In this document: piece after piece, positions 1 through 6,617 of the stretch | How the letters are laid out: each line of letters begins with the position of its first letter | Numbering within the stretch: the first letter of the stretch is position 1 | Assembly: GCA_030639555.1 (NCBI GenBank) | Contig: DAOWCM010000112.1 | Coordinates: 1 to 7,133, forward strand | DNA: 7,133 nucleotides | DNA from: Candidatus Eiseniibacteriota bacterium | Lineage (GTDB): Bacteria > Joyebacterota > Joyebacteria > Joyebacterales > Joyebacteraceae | Reading direction: 5' to 3' | Notes under the pieces: model-generated | What the model saw: only the letters and a program-made list of their open reading frames with translations | What the model was told of the DNA's origin: nothing | The model's database searches: none | Made by a program: the position numbers and the translations under genes

Positions 1-291
1 AGTGAACGTGCACACCGCGAGGCGGGCGCGCGCGCCTCCGAACTGGGAGTCGACTGGCTCTTCCTGTTCGGAACCGAGGTCGCAGCGCTCAGGGAAGGCG
101 CGCTCGATGCAGGCATGCCGGCCTCGCGGGTCAGGATCTTCGAAAGCAAGACCGCGCTCGTCGACACACTGAGAAGGGAGCTCGACGAGTCCGCGGTTCT
201 GTTGGTGAAGGGGTCGCGCGGAATGCGTATGGAGGAAGTGGTTGAGTTGCTGACAGCGGAGGCGCCCGCCTCCAAGTCGGCCGGAGCCTAG
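1..291 (+). CDS. murF: UDP-N-acetylmuramoyl-tripeptide--D-alanyl-D-alanine ligase, C-terminal fragment (5' end outside window)
   Basis: The window opens inside this gene; the last 96 codons are present and end at TAG 289-291. MurF is the cytoplasmic ATP-dependent ligase that adds D-Ala-D-Ala to UDP-MurNAc-tripeptide, the last soluble step before MraY. What is visible is the end of the C-terminal Rossmann-like domain of Mur ligases. The clearest signature is VLLVKGSRGMRMEEVVE around residues 67-82 of the fragment, matching the VLVKGSR..xME segment near the C-terminus of MurF proteins. The sequence before it (WLFLFGTEV, then a segment ending RVRIFESK) fits the preceding strands of the same domain. 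The ATP-binding and central domains lie upstream and cannot be checked. The gene ends 22 nt before mraY on the same strand, the usual dcw order. MurE shares the fold but lacks this KGSR ending, so MurF is preferred. Confidence 0.9.
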   Translation, partial: SERAHREAGARASELGVDWLFLFGTEVAALREGALDAGMPASRVRIFESKTALVDTLRRELDESAVLLVKGSRGMRMEEVVELLTAEAPASKSAGA

Positions 292-301
292 GCTCCCCAT
301 C

Positions 302-308
302 GGAAGGG
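302..308 (+). promoter_or_regulatory. Ribosome binding site of mraY
   Basis: The sequence GGAAGGG lies 5 nt before ATG 314 inside the 22-nt murF-mraY spacer. It is a purine-rich match to the anti-Shine-Dalgarno and agrees with the start chosen from protein alignment. The spacer is too short for a separate promoter or terminator, so mraY is probably co-transcribed with murF. Confidence 0.6.
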
Positions 309-313
309 CTGTC

Positions 314-1396
314 ATGTTTTACCATCTCCTATACCCCCTAAGGGACCTCGTTTCTGCCTTCAATGTCTTCCGGTATATTACCTTCCGATCGGCGTACGCG
401 GCGGTGACAGCCCTGCTCATAAGCTTCCTCCTCGGCCCCATCTTCATTCGCATGCTCAAGAGGCATCAACTAACCGAGGGCGTGAGGGAATACGTCCCGG
501 AGTCGCACGTGGCCAAGGCCGGGACCCCGACGATGGGCGGACTGCTCATCCTCGTGGCGACGCTCGTTCCGACGCTCCTCTGGGCACGTCTGGACAACGA
601 TTTCATCTGGCTCATGATCTTCGCGACCCTCTGGCTCGGCGGAGTGGGTTTCGCCGACGACTACCTCAAGGTGGTCAGGAAGCGCAGGAAGGGTCTCGTC
701 GCCCGCTACAAGCTGACCGGGCAGCTGGGGCTTGGGCTTCTCATCGGGCTCTACGTTTACTACACGCACCTGACCGGCTCGGCCTCGGAGGTGGAGGTGC
801 CCTTCTTCAAGGACGCCGTTCTGTCGCTCGGGGCCGCCTACGTGGTCTTCGTGATGGTGGTCATCACCGCGAGCTCGAACGCGGTCAACCTCACCGACGG
901 CCTCGACGGCCTCGCGATAGGGTTGGTTATCTTCTGCGCGCTGGCGTTCGCCGCGATGAGCTACGTGACGGGACACGTCAAGTTCAGCGACTACCTCAAT
1001 ATCCCGTACATCGCCGGCACCGGGGAGCTCACGGTCTACTGCTCCGCGCTTATCGGGGCGGGCCTCGGTTTCCTCTGGTTCAACGCGCACCCAGCGGACG
1101 TGTTCATGGGCGACACGGGGTCGCTCGCGGTCGGAGGCGCGCTGGGAACCCTCGCGATCCTCATCAAGAAAGAAATATGGCTGATCATCGTCGGCGGCGT
1201 CTTCGTGATCATCGCGGCCTCCGTGATCATCCAGATAGCGTCGTTCAAGCTTCGAGGCAAGCGGGTGTTCCTCATGGCCCCGCTTCACCATCACTTCCAG
1301 AAGATGGGGTGGCCGGAGAGCAAAGTGGTCATCCGTTTCTGGATCGTCGGAGCGCTCTTCACGCTGATCGCGCTCTCAACGCTCAAACTTCAGTGA
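314..1396 (+). CDS. mraY: Phospho-N-acetylmuramoyl-pentapeptide-transferase (MraY, lipid I synthase)
   Basis: This integral membrane enzyme transfers phospho-MurNAc-pentapeptide from its UDP carrier to undecaprenyl phosphate, giving lipid I on the cytoplasmic face. The 360-residue length equals that of E. coli MraY, and the N-terminus (FNVFRYITFR, then a first hydrophobic helix) aligns with family members, which supports ATG 314. A GGAAGGG ribosome binding site lies at 302-308. Conserved elements are PESHVAKAGTPTMGG (about residues 62-76), the Mg2+/catalytic pair D115-D116 in FADDYLK, NLTDGLDGLA at 192-201, D267 in the VFMGDTGSL segment, and the triple histidine H325-H327 in APLHHHFQ. About ten hydrophobic helices are visible. 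No key residue is missing. It sits between murF and murD, as expected. The first ~40 codons are less GC-rich than the rest. Confidence 0.98.
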   Translation: MFYHLLYPLRDLVSAFNVFRYITFRSAYAAVTALLISFLLGPIFIRMLKRHQLTEGVREYVPESHVAKAGTPTMGGLLILVATLVPTLLWARLDNDFIWLMIFATLWLGGVGFADDYLKVVRKRRKGLVARYKLTGQLGLGLLIGLYVYYTHLTGSASEVEVPFFKDAVLSLGAAYVVFVMVVITASSNAVNLTDGLDGLAIGLVIFCALAFAAMSYVTGHVKFSDYLNIPYIAGTGELTVYCSALIGAGLGFLWFNAHPADVFMGDTGSLAVGGALGTLAILIKKEIWLIIVGGVFVIIAASVIIQIASFKLRGKRVFLMAPLHHHFQKMGWPESKVVIRFWIVGALFTLIALSTLKLQ

Positions 1397-1466
1397 CAGG
1401 TGGGTCTCATGAAGACCGGATGGGCGGACGAGAGACAGAGGAAACACTCGAAGAAGGGACGGACAC
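1397..1466 (+). other. mraY-murD spacer, purine-rich
   Basis: This 70-nt gap is the longest between genes in the window. The right half is rich in A and G and holds the murD ribosome binding site (AGAAGGG, 1452-1458, 8 nt before GTG 1467). In the murD frame there is no ATG, GTG or TTG between the TGA at 1410-1412 and GTG 1467, so murD cannot start earlier. An ATG at 1409, preceded by AGGTGGG at 1398-1404, opens a different frame that runs into murD; it is treated as a doubtful reading frame, not as a gene. No convincing sigma-70 promoter or terminator was seen. Confidence 0.6.
1452..1458 (+). promoter_or_regulatory. Ribosome binding site that fixes the murD GTG start
   Basis: AGAAGGG ends 8 nt before GTG 1467. 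Because no other start codon is available in frame between 1410 and 1467, this site and the GTG together define the murD N-terminus. Confidence 0.65.
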
Positions 1467-2870
1467 GTGGGCGGTCCTACGCCACAGGAACTGAGCTCGC
1501 AGAGAGTCCTGGTGGTCGGGCTGGCGCGGAGCGGCGTAGCGGCCGTGGAGTTACTGCTGCGCTCAGGCGCGTCGGTCGTGGGAACGGATCTGCGAAGCGC
1601 GGACGAACTCGGAGTCGATCCGATCGATTGGAGCGACAGAGGAGTGGAGCTTAGGCTCGGAAGCCAGACGCCGGATCTCCTGGACGGGATCGACCTTGTT
1701 GTCCTGAGCCCGGGCGTCCCGCTGGAATCACCGCTCCCGAGGGCTGCGCGGGAACGCAACGTTCGCACGATAGGAGAGCTCGAGCTCGCATACGGGGCGT
1801 CGAGCGGAAGGTGGCTGGCCGTGACCGGAACGAACGGCAAGACGACGACGACCGCACTTCTGGGCGAGCTCGTGAAGACCGTGGGCGTACCCGTTGCCGT
1901 CGCCGGAAACATCGGGCTTGCCCTGTCCGGAGAGGTCGAGGGCGTGCCGGCCGACGGGTTCATCGTTGCGGAGGTCTCGAGCTTCCAGCTGGACACCATA
2001 GAGAGCTTCAGTCCGCACGTCGGGGTGCTCCTCAACGTCACCGAGGACCACCTCGACCGGTACGAGTCGTTCGACGCCTACAGGAGATCGAAGGCGCGAG
2101 TGTTTGAGAACCAGAGCACATCGGACTTCGCCGTCCTCAACTTCGACGACGCGGGCGTGGCGGCGCTCAAGGCCGACGTGGCCGCCACGGTCATCCCCGT
2201 GAGTACCGAACGGGAAGTCAGACACGGCGTCTTCCTGCGAGATGACGCGATCATCTCACAGGTAGGTGGCAGAGAGCAGAAGATCATCACCGCGAGCGAG
2301 GTGGGAATCCTTGGACCTCACAACCTCTCGAACGCGCTGGCGGCGACGGCGGCCGCTGTCGCCGTCGGCGTAACGCCTGCGGATGCAGCGCAGGTGCTCG
2401 CGGGCTTCAGGTCGCTCGAGCACAGGCTCGAGGACCTGGGTGAGATCGATGGCGTGGCCTACGTCAACGACTCGAAGGCCACGAACGTAGACTCGGTGAG
2501 CTGCGCGCTTCGGAGCTTCGACGCTCCCATCGTTCTCATAGCGGGCGGGAAAGACAAGGGCACTGACTACTCGCCGCTTCGCGGGACCATCGCCGACCGT
2601 GTCAGGCACGTCGTTCTGATAGGAGAGGCGGCTTCGATCATGGAGCGGACGTTCGAGGGCGCGGTGCCCATCGAACGTGTCGCCTCGCTAGGAGAGGCGG
2701 TGCTGGCCGCGCGCAGAGCCGCCGTGCCGGGCGACGTGGTCCTTCTGTCGCCGGCGTGCGCGAGCTTCGACATGTTCGACGACTTCGAGGACAGGGGACG
2801 GCAGTTCAAGGATCTTGTCGCGGCGCTTTCGCGGAAGGAACGCGGGTCAGTCGCCGGAGGTGGGAAGTGA
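1467..2870 (+). CDS. murD: UDP-N-acetylmuramoylalanine--D-glutamate ligase (MurD)
   Basis: MurD is a cytoplasmic ATP-dependent ligase that adds D-glutamate to UDP-MurNAc-L-Ala. The product is 467 aa, slightly longer than E. coli MurD (438). Domain 1 (about residues 1-110) starts with the nucleotide-binding segment RVLVVGLARSG. The central ATPase domain begins with the P-loop GTNGKTTTT, with K125 as the phosphate-binding lysine. It continues through NVTEDHLDRY (H195) to YRRSKARVF, where K209 aligns with the carbamylated lysine of Mur ligases. The C-terminal domain carries NDSKATN at 334-340, AGGKDKGTDY near 362-371, and LSPACASFD ending at D435. The GTG 1467 start follows AGAAGGG with 8-nt spacing and is the only possible in-frame start upstream of the first conserved strand. 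The gene overlaps ftsW by four bases. All expected catalytic positions are present. Confidence 0.97.
   Translation: MGGPTPQELSSQRVLVVGLARSGVAAVELLLRSGASVVGTDLRSADELGVDPIDWSDRGVELRLGSQTPDLLDGIDLVVLSPGVPLESPLPRAARERNVRTIGELELAYGASSGRWLAVTGTNGKTTTTALLGELVKTVGVPVAVAGNIGLALSGEVEGVPADGFIVAEVSSFQLDTIESFSPHVGVLLNVTEDHLDRYESFDAYRRSKARVFENQSTSDFAVLNFDDAGVAALKADVAATVIPVSTEREVRHGVFLRDDAIISQVGGREQKIITASEVGILGPHNLSNALAATAAAVAVGVTPADAAQVLAGFRSLEHRLEDLGEIDGVAYVNDSKATNVDSVSCALRSFDAPIVLIAGGKDKGTDYSPLRGTIADRVRHVVLIGEAASIMERTFEGAVPIERVASLGEAVLAARRAAVPGDVVLLSPACASFDMFDDFEDRGRQFKDLVAALSRKERGSVAGGGK
2856..2861 (+). promoter_or_regulatory. Strong ribosome binding site for ftsW inside the murD 3' end
   Basis: GGAGGT, a near-perfect Shine-Dalgarno sequence, lies in the last codons of murD, 5 nt before GTG 2867. 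It decides the ftsW start: the reading frame is open further upstream (to an ATG at 2756), but that extension would lie wholly within conserved murD codons and would add hydrophilic sequence with no family counterpart. Confidence 0.8.
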
Positions 2871-4039
2871 GAGGGAACGTACGCTGCGATTGGTCGCTGG
2901 TCTGGACGACGCTGCTTCTGATCCTCGTCGGGATGCTGACGGTGTACACGGCGAGCGTCTACATCGCCGAGCACAGCTTCGGCGGCAGCCACGTCTTCCT
3001 GAAGAGGAACGCGCTCCGTGCGGCGTTTGGACTGGCCGCGATGGCATTCGCGTACGCCTTCGACTACAGGTCCTACCGCAGGCACGCGAAGAAGGCGATC
3101 CTCATGGTCATCGTGCTCCTGGTAGCGACGCTGCTCTTCGGACGGACCGTGCGCGGCATGCGCGGTTTCCTCCTCATGTTCCAGCCCAGCGAGGTGGCGA
3201 AGCTCGTCCTCGTCGTCTATCTGGCCGACGTGCTCGCGCGCAGGAAGGACGAGCTGGCGAACTTCACCCACGGGCTCCTTCCCAGGCTGGGGCTCGTGGC
3301 GTGCGTGGTCGGGCTCATACTGCTTCAGCCCGACTTCGGGAGCGCGATCGCGGTCGTGATCCTTTCCCTCGTGCTGTTGTTCCTCGGGGGCGCCAAGCTG
3401 TCGCACATCGGTGCGCTGGCGGCGGCGGCGGTCCCGGGCGCTGTCCTTGCGGTGAAGTTCGTGCCTCACATCGCGGAAAGGTGGGCCGTGTGGCGCGCCG
3501 CCTACGACCTCACGCTCACGGGAGTCGACACCAGGGGCGCCGGATACCAGATATTCCAGTCGCTCGTGGCGCTCGGGTCCGGCGGACTGTGGGGAAGAGG
3601 GATAGGGGGAAGCTACCAGCGCGCTTTCATCCCGGACCCGTACACCGACTTCGCATTCTCCATATGGGGCGAGGAGGTCGGGTTCCTCGGCACGTTCGGG
3701 CTCATCTGCGTTCTCGCGTTCTTCCTGATGCGCGGGCTTCGGATCGCGAGGCGGGCGCCGGACCGCTACGGCCAGATTCTCGCGTCCGGACTGACCGCGA
3801 TGGTGACCATCTATGCCGCCATCAACATCGGGGTCGCGACCGCGCTCATTCCGACGACCGGGCTGCCGCTTCCGTTCATCAGCTACGGCGGCTCGTCACT
3901 CATCATCAACATGATCGCGGTCGGCATTCTTCTGAATCTGTCTAAACGTCCCGCGATGGCGGGACGCTCGAGGGTGATCCCTTCGGAGTTGGCCGGTCGG
4001 TGGGCAGCTCCGAAGGCCGCAAAAGGGAAGAGGTCGTGA
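2867..4039 (+). CDS. ftsW: Septal peptidoglycan glycosyltransferase FtsW (SEDS family)
   Basis: FtsW is a polytopic membrane protein that polymerises lipid II at the division site together with a class B PBP. From GTG 2867 the product is 390 aa with about ten hydrophobic helices, the first at roughly residues 9-30. SEDS landmarks are FQPSE at 105-109, a GYQIFQSLVALGSGGLWG stretch after the large extracellular loop, PYTDFAFSIWGEEVG with D261 at the position of the catalytic aspartate, and TGLPLPFISYGGSS ending at residue 344. The C-terminal ~30 residues are basic and cytoplasmic. Placement between murD and murG favours FtsW over the paralogue RodA. Two departures from the usual pattern are visible. 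The G.RRW motif before FQPSE is replaced by a shorter GMRGFLLM, and the usual HTDF histidine is tyrosine. Both ends overlap neighbours by four bases, consistent with translational coupling. Confidence 0.95.
   Translation: MRGNVRCDWSLVWTTLLLILVGMLTVYTASVYIAEHSFGGSHVFLKRNALRAAFGLAAMAFAYAFDYRSYRRHAKKAILMVIVLLVATLLFGRTVRGMRGFLLMFQPSEVAKLVLVVYLADVLARRKDELANFTHGLLPRLGLVACVVGLILLQPDFGSAIAVVILSLVLLFLGGAKLSHIGALAAAAVPGAVLAVKFVPHIAERWAVWRAAYDLTLTGVDTRGAGYQIFQSLVALGSGGLWGRGIGGSYQRAFIPDPYTDFAFSIWGEEVGFLGTFGLICVLAFFLMRGLRIARRAPDRYGQILASGLTAMVTIYAAINIGVATALIPTTGLPLPFISYGGSSLIINMIAVGILLNLSKRPAMAGRSRVIPSELAGRWAAPKAAKGKRS
3947..3966 (+). repeat. Perfect 8-bp inverted repeat in the ftsW 3' coding end
   Basis: CGTCCCGC (3947-3954) and GCGGGACG (3959-3966) are exact reverse complements separated by the 4-nt loop GATG. 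The hairpin falls just after the last membrane helix of FtsW, in the codons for its basic tail, about 70 nt upstream of the murG start. No U-tract follows, so an intrinsic terminator is unlikely. It may be chance in GC-rich DNA or a structure affecting mRNA stability or translation of murG. Confidence 0.5.
4024..4033 (+). promoter_or_regulatory. Ribosome binding region for murG inside the ftsW 3' end
   Basis: The purine run AGGGAAGAGG lies in the last codons of ftsW. AGGGA (4024-4028) is 7 nt before GTG 4036, while GAGG (4030-4033) would suit GTG 4042 or, less well, ATG 4045. The three candidate starts differ by at most three residues. GTG 4036 is preferred because it repeats the GTGA junction seen at the neighbouring genes. 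Confidence 0.5.
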
Positions 4040-5223
4040 GAGTGATGATAGCCGGAGGCGGTACGGGCGGACACATAAGCCCGGGCATAGCCATCGCCGA
4101 CGCGCTGGAGCGCTCGGCTCCGGGTATCGAGGTGTTCTTCATGGGACGAAGAAACTCCATAGAGGAGAGACTCGTCGGCCGCACGGGGCGTGACTTCGTG
4201 GCCGTGCCGTCGATGGGGCTCAGGCGGAGCGCCGACATCAGGAACGTCGCGATGCCGTTCGTGGTGGTCGCAGGATTCGTTAAGGCACTGGGCGTTCTCG
4301 CGTCGAGGCGTCCCGCGGCGGCGGTCGGCACGGGCGGCTTCGTCAGCATGCCGCCCATCCTCGCGGCTCGGGCTCTTCGGATACCCGTCGTTCTGCAGGA
4401 GCAGAATTCCTATCCCGGGCTCGCGACGCGCGTGCTCTCGCGGTCGGCTTCGTCTGTTCACACGAGTTTCGAGGAGACCGCGGCGCACCTGCCGCGGGCG
4501 CGGGAGATAGCGTTGTCCGGCAACCCGGTGAGGAGCGAGTTCGAGGCCACGGACCGCGCGGAGTCAAGGCGTAGACTCGGTCTCGACCCCGAAGGCGCCG
4601 TGGTCCTCTTCGTCGGCGGCAGCGGAGGTGCCAGGCGCATCAACGAGGCCGTCGTGAGCGCGGCCGGGAAGATGGCTGGGATGGGAGTCGCGCTCGTGGT
4701 TCAGACGGGTACCGCTGACGTTGAGAAGGTGAGGGCGGCCGTGGCCGAGGCGGGCGTGACGGCGATCGTAGAGCCCTTCTTCGACGACATGGCTACGGCC
4801 TATGCGGCGAGCGACCTGGTCGTCTCGAGGTCGGGAGCGACCGCCATAGCCGAGATCGAGATAGTGGGAAGGCCCTCGCTGCTCGTTCCTTATCCCTTCG
4901 CGACCGAGGGGCACCAGATGAAGAACGCGCGCGCTGTGGAGAAGGAGGGCGCTGCGGTGGTCGTACCGGATGAGGAGCTGAACGGCGAGAGGCTCGCCGA
5001 TGAGGTCTTCGAGCTACTGAAGGATGCGGCGCGGTTGGCACTCATGGCCGAGAGGGCCGGGGCGCTCGCGCGGCCCGACGCGGCTGAGCGGGTCGCCGAG
5101 GCGGTCCTGGCCCTCTCGGGACGGGGCGCCGCCGCCACGGAGGCGCCCCGTGGCGGCAGCGATGCCGGCGGAAGCGCCGGCAGCGGCGGTGAAACCGCGG
5201 CAGACGGGAGATGCACGCAGTGA
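4036..5223 (+). CDS. murG: UDP-N-acetylglucosamine--lipid I GlcNAc transferase (MurG) with a low-complexity C-terminal tail
   Basis: MurG is a GT28-family, GT-B fold enzyme on the inner face of the membrane that adds GlcNAc to lipid I to make lipid II. From GTG 4036 it is 395 aa, against 355 in E. coli. The N-terminal domain starts with the glycine-rich GGGTGGH loop (residues 7-13). VGTGGFVSMP near residue 100 and QEQN at 121-124 follow. The C-terminal domain has GNPVR (162-166), the GGSGGA loop (194-199), SRSGATAIAE with E273 at the expected UDP-ribose-binding glutamate, and GHQMKNA with H293, Q294 and N297. Residues from about 362 to the end are an extra tail rich in Gly, Ala and Ser; its DNA is packed with inverted repeats. 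The start overlaps the ftsW stop and the stop overlaps the murC start, each by four bases. ATG 4045 is an alternative start. Confidence 0.96.
   Translation: MRVMIAGGGTGGHISPGIAIADALERSAPGIEVFFMGRRNSIEERLVGRTGRDFVAVPSMGLRRSADIRNVAMPFVVVAGFVKALGVLASRRPAAAVGTGGFVSMPPILAARALRIPVVLQEQNSYPGLATRVLSRSASSVHTSFEETAAHLPRAREIALSGNPVRSEFEATDRAESRRRLGLDPEGAVVLFVGGSGGARRINEAVVSAAGKMAGMGVALVVQTGTADVEKVRAAVAEAGVTAIVEPFFDDMATAYAASDLVVSRSGATAIAEIEIVGRPSLLVPYPFATEGHQMKNARAVEKEGAAVVVPDEELNGERLADEVFELLKDAARLALMAERAGALARPDAAERVAEAVLALSGRGAAATEAPRGGSDAGGSAGSGGETAADGRCTQ
5121..5157 (+). repeat. Two overlapping, mutually exclusive perfect 10-bp hairpins in the murG 3' end
   Basis: ACGGGGCGCC (5121-5130) is the exact reverse complement of 5142-5151, with an 11-nt loop. 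GCCGCCACGG (5131-5140), lying in that loop, is the exact reverse complement of 5148-5157, with a 7-nt loop. The two stems share bases 5148-5151, and the second uses the loop of the first, so both cannot form at once. This resembles the layout of an attenuator or switch, but there is no U-tract for termination. The segment encodes the Gly/Ala-rich MurG tail. The pairing is seen directly; any function is inference. Confidence 0.7.
5163..5182 (+). repeat. Perfect 8-bp hairpin with 4-nt loop in the murG 3' end
   Basis: TGCCGGCG (5163-5170) and CGCCGGCA (5175-5182) are exact reverse complements around the loop GAAG. It directly follows the alternative 10-bp stems. A weaker 5-bp stem (GCGGT 5186-5190 with ACCGC 5194-5198, loop GAA) comes next, so structured sequence continues almost to the murC ribosome binding site. 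Confidence 0.6.
5206..5210 (+). promoter_or_regulatory. Ribosome binding site that decides the murC start
   Basis: GGGAG at 5206-5210 abuts ATG 5211, leaving no spacing for that codon, but is 9 nt before GTG 5220. This favours GTG 5220, which also recreates the GTGA stop/start overlap, over ATG 5211 (three residues longer). ATG 5226 would be 15 nt away, which is too far. Confidence 0.55.
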
Positions 5224-6617
5224 CGATGTTCGGACGCGTGAAGCACATACACCTCGTGGGCATCGGCGGAGTCGGGATGAGCGGCATCGCCGAGGTCCTC
5301 CTGAACCTGCACTACGTCGTGTCGGGCTCGGACCTCAAGCGCAGCGAGACGACCGACCGGCTGACCGCGCTCGGCGCGCGCGTCAGCTACGGCCACGACG
5401 CCGCCAACATCGAGGGCGCGGACGTCGTCGTGGTCTCGACGGCAGTGTCACGGAACAACCCGGAGATACTGGCGGCGCGCGAGCGACTCGTCCCCGTCAT
5501 TCCCAGGGTGGAGATGCTGGCCGAGCTCATGCGGATGAAGTTCTCGGTCGCCGTCGGAGGGACGCACGGCAAAACGACGACGACGTCGCTCATCTCGGCC
5601 GTGTTGTCGGCAGGCGGGCTCGACCCGACGGTCGTCGTCGGTGGGAAGATAAGCTCGATGGGCACGGGCGCCCGGCTGGGCGCCAGCGAGTACATGGTCG
5701 CCGAGGCGGACGAGAGCGACGGGTCGTTCCTGAAGCTCTCGCCGACGGTGGCGGTCGTTACCACGGTCGACGAGGAGCACCTCGACTACTACGAAGGGCT
5801 GGCGGAGATAAAGAGCGCATTCATCCGATTCGCCAACAGCGTGCCGTTCTACGGCTGCTCGATCGTCTGTCTGGACGAGCACAACATCCAGTCGATCATC
5901 GGTAGCATCGAGCGCCGGGTCATCACGTACGGGACGGCAAGTCAGGCGGACGTGCAGGTGCTTGGCGTCGAGGCGTCCGGTGAGCGGACGGCCTTCAGCA
6001 TCGTCGCGGGTGGCGAGGAGCTCGGCCGGATGGAGATAAGCATGCCGGGCATGCACAACGTCTACAACTCGGTCGCCGCCGTGGCGGTCGGTCTGGAACT
6101 CGGCGTCTCCTTCGGAGACATCACCGAGGCCCTCGAGAGCTTCGAGGGGATATCGCGGAGGTTCGACGTAAGGGGGGAGGCTCAAGATGTGCTTGTTCTG
6201 GATGACTACGGACACCACCCGGTCGAGGTCAGAGCGACGCTCTCAGCAGCAGCGTCCCGCTGGAACCGCAGGCTCGTCGTCCTGTTCCAGCCCCACAGAT
6301 ACACGCGCACGCAAAAGCTCCTTGAGGAGTTCGGACGAAGCTTCTACGACGCGACGGTCCTCCTTGTAGCCGGCATCTACGCCGCGAGCGAAGAGCCGAT
6401 TCCCGGAGTGAGTGGTGCCAACATCGTCGAGGCGGTCCGCAGGTACGGTCACCACGACGCGGACTACGTGGAGGAGCTGGACGCGCTCTACGAGCGGGCG
6501 ATGACCATCATCCGGCCGGGTGACGTGGTAGTCACGCTCGGCGCCGGAGACATCTACCAGGTTGGCGAGCGGATCCTCGCGAGCCTCCGCGAGAGGAAAT
6601 CCCTGGGAGACGTTTGA
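5220..6617 (+). CDS. murC: UDP-N-acetylmuramate--L-alanine ligase (MurC)
   Basis: MurC is the cytoplasmic ligase that adds L-alanine to UDP-MurNAc, the first amino acid of the stem peptide. With GTG 5220 the product is 465 aa, close to the family norm (E. coli 491). The N-terminal UDP-binding domain opens with HLVGIGGVGMSG (from about residue 11). The ATPase domain has GTHGKTTTT with K118 in the P-loop, EADESDGSF at 162-170 with E162 and D164 as metal/catalytic residues, and VDEEHLDYY with H187. The C-terminal domain has DDYGHHPVEV (from D328), FQPHRYTRT (from F356) and LGAGDIY near 440-446. The HLVGIGG, GTHGKTTTT and DDYGHHP motifs separate MurC from MurD/E/F. Mpl (murein tripeptide ligase) shares these motifs, but the position directly after murG supports MurC. 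ATG 5211 remains a possible alternative start. Confidence 0.97.
   Translation: MTMFGRVKHIHLVGIGGVGMSGIAEVLLNLHYVVSGSDLKRSETTDRLTALGARVSYGHDAANIEGADVVVVSTAVSRNNPEILAARERLVPVIPRVEMLAELMRMKFSVAVGGTHGKTTTTSLISAVLSAGGLDPTVVVGGKISSMGTGARLGASEYMVAEADESDGSFLKLSPTVAVVTTVDEEHLDYYEGLAEIKSAFIRFANSVPFYGCSIVCLDEHNIQSIIGSIERRVITYGTASQADVQVLGVEASGERTAFSIVAGGEELGRMEISMPGMHNVYNSVAAVAVGLELGVSFGDITEALESFEGISRRFDVRGEAQDVLVLDDYGHHPVEVRATLSAAASRWNRRLVVLFQPHRYTRTQKLLEEFGRSFYDATVLLVAGIYAASEEPIPGVSGANIVEAVRRYGHHDADYVEELDALYERAMTIIRPGDVVVTLGAGDIYQVGERILASLRERKSLGDV

Noticed and set aside
470..1294. Long minus-strand open frame opposite mraY (274 codons)
   Set aside because: It is rich in Asp, Glu, Arg and His, as expected of an antisense frame of GC-rich coding DNA. 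It lies wholly opposite a clear mraY with conserved catalytic residues and shows no recognisable domain.
2620..2700. 12-bp direct repeat TAGGAGAGGCGG at 2620-2631 and 2689-2700 in murD
   Set aside because: The copies are in the same frame and encode similar IGEA/LGEA peptides inside the conserved MurD fold; chance or codon-level similarity explains it.
2756..2866. Extended N-terminus of FtsW from ATG 2756
   Set aside because: This part overlaps conserved MurD codons (LSPACASFD region), is hydrophilic and basic, and a strong GGAGGT site points to GTG 2867.
2567..3469. Long minus-strand open frame opposite murD/ftsW (300 codons)
   Set aside because: Composition is typical of a shadow frame and it spans two clear plus-strand genes; no motif was recognised.
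5024..5905. Plus-strand 293-codon frame across murG/murC
   Set aside because: It is an Arg/Gly-rich frame-shifted copy of murG and murC codons, with no recognisable domain; the murG and murC frames carry all the expected motifs.
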